Below, in pieces: positions 6,399 to 9,260 of a stretch of DNA of 9,260 nt. Below the pieces are notes generated by a model. That model was not told where the DNA came from. It saw only the letters and a program-made list of their open reading frames with translations, and ran no database searches. Position numbers and translations under genes: made by a program. Each line of letters starts with the position of its first letter. Position 1 is the first letter of the stretch. Location of the stretch: assembly GCA_902782815.1 (NCBI GenBank), contig CACZOS010000037.1, positions 1-9,260 of the forward strand. Direction: 5' to 3'. The stretch is from an uncultured Lachnospiraceae bacterium (lineage in GTDB: Bacteria > Bacillota > Clostridia > Lachnospirales > Lachnospiraceae).

Positions 6399-7605
6399 AA
6401 ATCTGGGTATGAAGTTTCTTTCTGTTGGCATCGCTGTCCTGATCTGGCTTCTGGTGGCCAATACCAATGATCCGGTTGTATCCAAACGGTTTTCGGAAAT
6501 CCCTGTTCAGGTGGAGAACGAGAATGCCCTGACGGACAACGGATATGCCTACAAGATCATCGAAGGGGACATGGTCTCCTTCACGGTCAAGGGGAAGAAA
6601 AGTATTGTGAATAACCTGACTCCAAGTGATTTCCGGGTGGTGGCCGACTTTTCCAAACTGTCCCTGACCGACGCTGTCCCCATCGACGTTTATTCGGATA
6701 AATATCAGGAGCAGCTGGAGATCAACCTTGGCAGCAACAATACCATGAAGATAGAAAAGGACGAGATCACCAGTGTCAACCTGCCGGTGAATGCTACGGT
6801 TACGGGGAATGTGGCCGACGGCTACTATATCGGAGAGACCACAACGACCCCGAATCTGATCCGGGTTACCGGCCCGAAAAACCTTTTGCAGAAAGCAAAG
6901 GAAATCCGTGCTGACGTGCAGATGGATCAGATCAAGGAAGATATTACCGTCTCGGCCAAACCGGTTCTCTACGATGAGAACGGCAAGATTATCGAGAGCT
7001 CCCAGATCGAGATGGATGTCACTTCCGTCAATGTGTCGGTGGTTTTATGGAAAACCAAGAAAGTGAAAGTAAATCTGGATTATTACGGTGAGCCTGCTTC
7101 CGGCTATGTGATTACTTCCTTTGATTACGAGCCGAAGAGCATCAAGGTGGCGGTCTCCGATGATGCCTATGACGAGATTGAGTCCCTGGACTTAAATGAT
7201 GTCTCCCTGGAGGGAGCCAGCGAAAACTATGAGAAGAATGTCGAAATTGATTCTTCTACCTTCCCCGAAGGAGTGATCCTGGCGGAAAATATCACATCCA
7301 TCAAGATCAGCGCCAAGATCGAAGAGGTAGTGACTAAGAAGATTACCTTCAGCAGGAATGATCTGAAAGTGAAAAATAATCCGGGATATGATATATCCTA
7401 TGACGGATCCAATAATTATACCGTCACCGTCGAAGGGGCCAGATCCGCGGTTAATCAGGTTAAGATCAGTGAACTTGAACCATGGATCGATTTATCCGAC
7501 ATGGACAGCGGGAATCACGAGGTGAAAATCCATGTGAAAGGTGTGGAGGGACTCACGGTCCAGTCCACATCCAGGATCAAGGTAAACTTGTCCGGCAGAG
7601 ACTGA
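6373..7605 (+). CDS. cdaR: YbbR-domain regulator of CdaA (CdaR)
   Basis: A 410-residue protein with a short charged N-terminus (MKEEKKKNRN), one membrane helix at about 13-29 with the family-typical LGMKFLSVGIAVLIWLLVA, and an extracellular part built of four YbbR-type beta repeats (roughly 40-130, 135-225, 228-315 and 320-406). Repeat edges show IPVQVENE, LPVNATVTGNVADGY and ITFSRNDLKVKN. In Firmicutes CdaR binds CdaA at the membrane and tunes c-di-AMP output; this is known for the family, not shown here. The frame is open back to an ATG at 6310, but the ATG at 6373 is chosen because GGAGAGG lies 11 nt upstream and the protein then starts just before the helix. It overlaps the end of cdaA by 26 nt. 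The usual follower, glmM, is absent here. Confidence 0.94.
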   Translation: MKEEKKKNRNLGMKFLSVGIAVLIWLLVANTNDPVVSKRFSEIPVQVENENALTDNGYAYKIIEGDMVSFTVKGKKSIVNNLTPSDFRVVADFSKLSLTDAVPIDVYSDKYQEQLEINLGSNNTMKIEKDEITSVNLPVNATVTGNVADGYYIGETTTTPNLIRVTGPKNLLQKAKEIRADVQMDQIKEDITVSAKPVLYDENGKIIESSQIEMDVTSVNVSVVLWKTKKVKVNLDYYGEPASGYVITSFDYEPKSIKVAVSDDAYDEIESLDLNDVSLEGASENYEKNVEIDSSTFPEGVILAENITSIKISAKIEEVVTKKITFSRNDLKVKNNPGYDISYDGSNNYTVTVEGARSAVNQVKISELEPWIDLSDMDSGNHEVKIHVKGVEGLTVQSTSRIKVNLSGRD

Positions 7606-7621
7606 CAGGAGAAAAGGAACG

Positions 7622-8149
7622 ATGAAACAGAAGACGGAGATCTCACTCTGTGAGTCATTTATCATGCTGCTGAAAAAACACCCTTTCCCCAAGATCACCA
7701 TTCAGATGATCGCCGGATCCGCCGGGGTAAACCGTCAGACCTTCTACTATCATTTTGATAATGTTTATGATCTGATGAAAAAAGCCTTTGAGCATGAATT
7801 TCTCAAGAACAGCCGCCTGGGGGAGGAAGCTTCCTGGGACGACAGCATGCTGCTCTTTCTCCGCTGGATGAAAAGAAATCGTCTTATCATCCGGAATCTG
7901 ATCAACAATGTCGACCGGGTCTACCTTAGAGAATCTATCTATCCCATCATTCTCAAATGTATGTCCAGCGGTTACCAGTCCAATGTCATCGTCCAGGATC
8001 AGGGAAAGAAGGAGGAGGAATTTGTCCAGCGCTTCATCACCCTGGGGATCACTCAGTATACCCTGGAGTGGGTGGAGAATAACTTTAAGGAGCCGGAGAG
8101 TGAGATCGTTGATCGAATTTTTCTCATCCTGAAAAGAATGTACAGGTAA
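7622..8149 (+). CDS. TetR-family transcriptional regulator (DhaS-like)
   Basis: A 175-residue DNA-binding regulator. The N-terminal helix-turn-helix covers about residues 6-55: ITIQMIAGSAGVNRQTFYYHF at 25-45, followed by DNVYDLMKKAF. This is the classic TetR pattern ending in a YYHF recognition helix. The rest (about 70-175) is all-helical and would hold the ligand and dimer surface; it has the look of the short TetR C-terminal domains found in DhaS-type regulators. The ligand is unknown. Start: an AGGAGAAAAGG site sits just upstream of ATG 7622, 16 nt after cdaR. It is followed after 5 nt by the RNA methyltransferase gene, so it is part of the same string. Targets are not evident; possible ones are its own cluster or glpK about 1 kb downstream, where an inverted repeat is seen. 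Confidence 0.9.
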   Translation: MKQKTEISLCESFIMLLKKHPFPKITIQMIAGSAGVNRQTFYYHFDNVYDLMKKAFEHEFLKNSRLGEEASWDDSMLLFLRWMKRNRLIIRNLINNVDRVYLRESIYPIILKCMSSGYQSNVIVQDQGKKEEEFVQRFITLGITQYTLEWVENNFKEPESEIVDRIFLILKRMYR

Positions 8150-8154
8150 AGCCT

Positions 8155-8928
8155 ATGATTTCCAGCACCGCCAATCCCAGGATCAAAAACATAATCAGAC
8201 TGAAAAAAAGCACCAGGGCAAGAAATGATCAGGAGGTTTTTCTGGTGGAAGGCCCCCGGATATTTTTTGAAACGCCTAAAGACCGGATCAGGGAGATCTA
8301 TATCACGGAAGCTTTCCGGGACAGATATCGGGATGAACTGAATGACTATTCCTATGAGTTGGTCTCAGATCAGGTCTGCCGGCATATCTCAGATACCCGG
8401 ACACCCCAGGGCGTCATGGCACTTGTGGACAGAGATCCTCTGACGCTGGAAGATCTGCTGGCCCTGGAAGACAATCCTTTGTTTCTTCTGCTGGAGAATC
8501 TGCAGGATCCGGGAAATCTGGGTACTATCATAAGAACAGCGGAAGGGGCGGGAGTCAGCGGGATCATTATGAACCGGGAGACTGCTGACCCCTATCAGCC
8601 AAAGGTGATCCGGTCCACCATGGGAACCATCTTCAGGGAACCCTTCGTGGTGGTGGATGATCTGAAAGAAACCGTCGGTATGCTTAAAAAGAGGGGAATC
8701 GCCATATATGCCGCCCACTTATCCGGCAGCACCTTCTACGGGCAGGATTACCGGAAAGGCTGCGCTTTTCTTATCGGAAACGAAGGGAAAGGACTGAGCG
8801 AAGAACTGTCAGCTTCCGCGGATCATCTGATCCGGATACCCATGAAGGGGAGGGTGGAATCCCTCAATGCGGCCATCGCCGCCACGGTCCTGGTCTATGA
8901 AGTTCAGAGGCAGCGGAACTGGGAGTAG
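8155..8928 (+). CDS. SpoU/TrmH-family RNA 2'-O-methyltransferase
   Basis: A 257-residue SPOUT-superfamily enzyme that transfers a methyl group from S-adenosylmethionine to a ribose 2'-OH of rRNA or tRNA. The N-terminal substrate-binding domain (about 1-95) begins ISSTANPRIKNIIRLKKS, as in RlmB/TsnR-like members, with FLVEGPRIFFE at 29-39. The knotted catalytic domain has all three family motifs: LENLQDPGNLGTIIRTAEG at 113-131 (motif 1, with Asn 121 and Arg 127), LIGNEGKGLSEE at 206-217 (motif 2) and IRIPMKGRVESLNAAIAA at 226-243 (motif 3, with the conserved Ser-Leu-Asn). Length is typical. It starts 5 nt after the TetR gene with only a weak AGG upstream, implying coupled translation. The target nucleotide cannot be told from sequence alone; 23S rRNA is most likely. 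Confidence 0.92.
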   Translation: MISSTANPRIKNIIRLKKSTRARNDQEVFLVEGPRIFFETPKDRIREIYITEAFRDRYRDELNDYSYELVSDQVCRHISDTRTPQGVMALVDRDPLTLEDLLALEDNPLFLLLENLQDPGNLGTIIRTAEGAGVSGIIMNRETADPYQPKVIRSTMGTIFREPFVVVDDLKETVGMLKKRGIAIYAAHLSGSTFYGQDYRKGCAFLIGNEGKGLSEELSASADHLIRIPMKGRVESLNAAIAATVLVYEVQRQRNWE

Positions 8929-8969
8929 AATTGCGGCTGTTTTTGTATAAATTATATGGAAGAGTAAAA

Positions 8970-9003
8970 TAAAGCAGAATGATATCTTGTTCATTCTGCT
9001 TTA
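8970..9003 (+). terminator. Perfect 13-bp hairpin, probable terminator after the cdaA cluster
   Basis: The arm TAAAGCAGAATGA (8970-8982) and its exact complement (8991-9003) enclose the 8-nt loop TATCTTGT. The 3' arm ends in TTT and is followed by an A/T-rich stretch with a T5 run at 9014-9018 rather than a clean T tract, so termination may be moderate. A-rich DNA on the 5' side means it could work in both directions. It lies 41 nt after the methyltransferase stop. Confidence 0.65.
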
Positions 9004-9067
9004 AATTATTAAATTTTTATTAAAAAAATAGTGCAAAAAAATGAGAGATATATACAAAATATAAGAA

Positions 9068-9081
9068 TTGTATAAATACAA
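9068..9081. promoter_or_regulatory. TTGTAT-AA-ATACAA inverted repeat upstream of glpK, candidate operator
   Basis: Two perfect 6-bp half-sites flank a 2-nt spacer. A further ATACAA half-site lies at 9052-9057, and the first ten bases recur at 8943-8952. The repeat ends 19 nt before the TATAAT box of the presumed glpK promoter, so it covers the -35 region. This is a reasonable site for a dimeric regulator, but AT-rich DNA yields such palindromes easily. Confidence 0.4.
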
Positions 9082-9100
9082 CTTTCATGGAGTATGATAA

Positions 9101-9106
9101 TATAAT
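9101..9106 (+). promoter_or_regulatory. Candidate -10 box of the glpK promoter
   Basis: A perfect TATAAT at 9101-9106 lies 67 nt before the glpK start codon, and transcription would begin near 9113. There is no good -35 box at 16-18 nt spacing (ACAACT at 9078-9083 is poor), which suggests a weak or activator-dependent promoter. Runs of seven A at 9022-9028 and 9035-9041 lie further upstream. Confidence 0.5.
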
Positions 9107-9114
9107 GGTGTATG

Positions 9115-9156
9115 ACTGCGAGGATGAACGCAGTAAAAAATAATGTATTATTTTTT
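9115..9156 (+). promoter_or_regulatory. glpK leader with two consecutive hairpins
   Basis: Hairpin 1 is ACTGCG (9115-9120), loop AGGATGAA, CGCAGT (9129-9134). It would sit at the very 5' end of the transcript. Hairpin 2 follows at once: AAAAAATAAT (9135-9144), a 2-nt turn GT, and ATTATTTTTT (9147-9156), with one more T before the AGGGAGG ribosome site at 9158-9164. Glycerol genes in Firmicutes can be controlled by the RNA-binding antiterminator GlpP, so a leader element is plausible. GlpP binding here is inference only. Confidence 0.45.
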
Positions 9157-9173
9157 TAGGGAGGTTTACATTT

Positions 9174-9260
9174 ATGGCAAAGTACATGATGGCGTTAGAC
9201 GCTGGAACAACCAGTAACCGTTGTATCCTTTTCAATGAAAAAGGCGAGATCTGCAGCGTA
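9174..9260 (+). CDS. glpK: Glycerol kinase GlpK, N-terminal 29 codons (cut by window end)
   Basis: The visible 29 residues start [20 protein letters not shown] and match the N-terminus of bacterial glycerol kinase (FGGY family), including the phosphate-binding DAGTTS loop at residues 9-14. The full enzyme phosphorylates glycerol to sn-glycerol 3-phosphate in the cytosol and is normally about 500 residues, so most of it lies beyond the window. The start is secure: AGGGAGG stands 9 nt upstream of the ATG and the motif begins at the expected place. Other FGGY kinases share the DAGTTS loop, but the following [11 protein letters not shown] is characteristic of GlpK in Clostridia as I recall it. 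It has its own upstream control region, separate from the preceding cluster. Confidence 0.88.
   Translation, partial: MAKYMMALDAGTTSNRCILFNEKGEICSV

Noticed and set aside
8911..8944. Possible terminator CAGC...GCTG followed by TTTTT at the end of the methyltransferase gene
   Set aside because: Only four firm base pairs with a 21-nt loop that includes the stop codon; the perfect 13-bp hairpin downstream is far better.
9020..9235. 71-codon minus-strand frame in the glpK upstream region
   Set aside because: Made of AT-rich intergenic DNA plus the antisense of glpK; no ribosome site or motif.
1..9260. Many GATC/ATC-rich runs such as TGATCATC across the coding regions
   Set aside because: They follow from frequent use of the isoleucine codon ATC and aspartate/leucine neighbours in hydrophobic proteins; spacing is irregular and there is no array-like repeat.

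Overview
The window reads as chromosomal DNA of a Gram-positive anaerobe of the class Clostridia, most likely family Lachnospiraceae. The basis is the protein sequences (BirA, type III CoaX, DusB, GreA, CdaA/CdaR and GlpK, all of Firmicutes/Clostridia type), strong purine-rich Shine-Dalgarno sites, a Lachnospiraceae-type small protein next to birA, and AT-rich intergenic DNA between tightly packed genes. Genus and species cannot be fixed from this. All genes lie on the + strand. No mobile element, CRISPR array, tRNA or rRNA was found.

Region 1 (1-3124) is a compact cofactor and tRNA-modification string: birA (biotin-protein ligase/repressor), a 113-residue protein of unknown function, coaX (type III pantothenate kinase) and dusB (tRNA-dihydrouridine synthase). 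Gaps are only 13-20 nt, with no internal terminator seen. Region 2 (3121-3767) is greA. It has its own consensus sigma-A promoter, whose -35 box overlaps the dusB stop codon, and it ends at a clear intrinsic terminator.

Region 3 (3777-8928) begins with an extended -10 promoter. It encodes a two-helix membrane protein, a polytopic membrane protein with a very acidic C-terminal tail, cdaA (membrane diadenylate cyclase making c-di-AMP) and cdaR (YbbR-domain regulator of CdaA). The first four genes overlap by 1, 32 and 26 nt, which suggests translational coupling. A TetR-family regulator and a SpoU/TrmH-family RNA methyltransferase follow. The usual third partner of cdaA-cdaR, glmM, is not next to them. 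The two unknown membrane proteins are the best candidates for something undescribed here, perhaps partners or effectors of c-di-AMP synthesis.

Region 4 (8929-9260) is a 245-nt AT-rich intergenic stretch. It holds a 13-bp hairpin (probable terminator), a TTGTAT/ATACAA inverted repeat, a TATAAT box, and a leader with two back-to-back hairpins ahead of glpK (glycerol kinase), of which only the first 29 codons are present.
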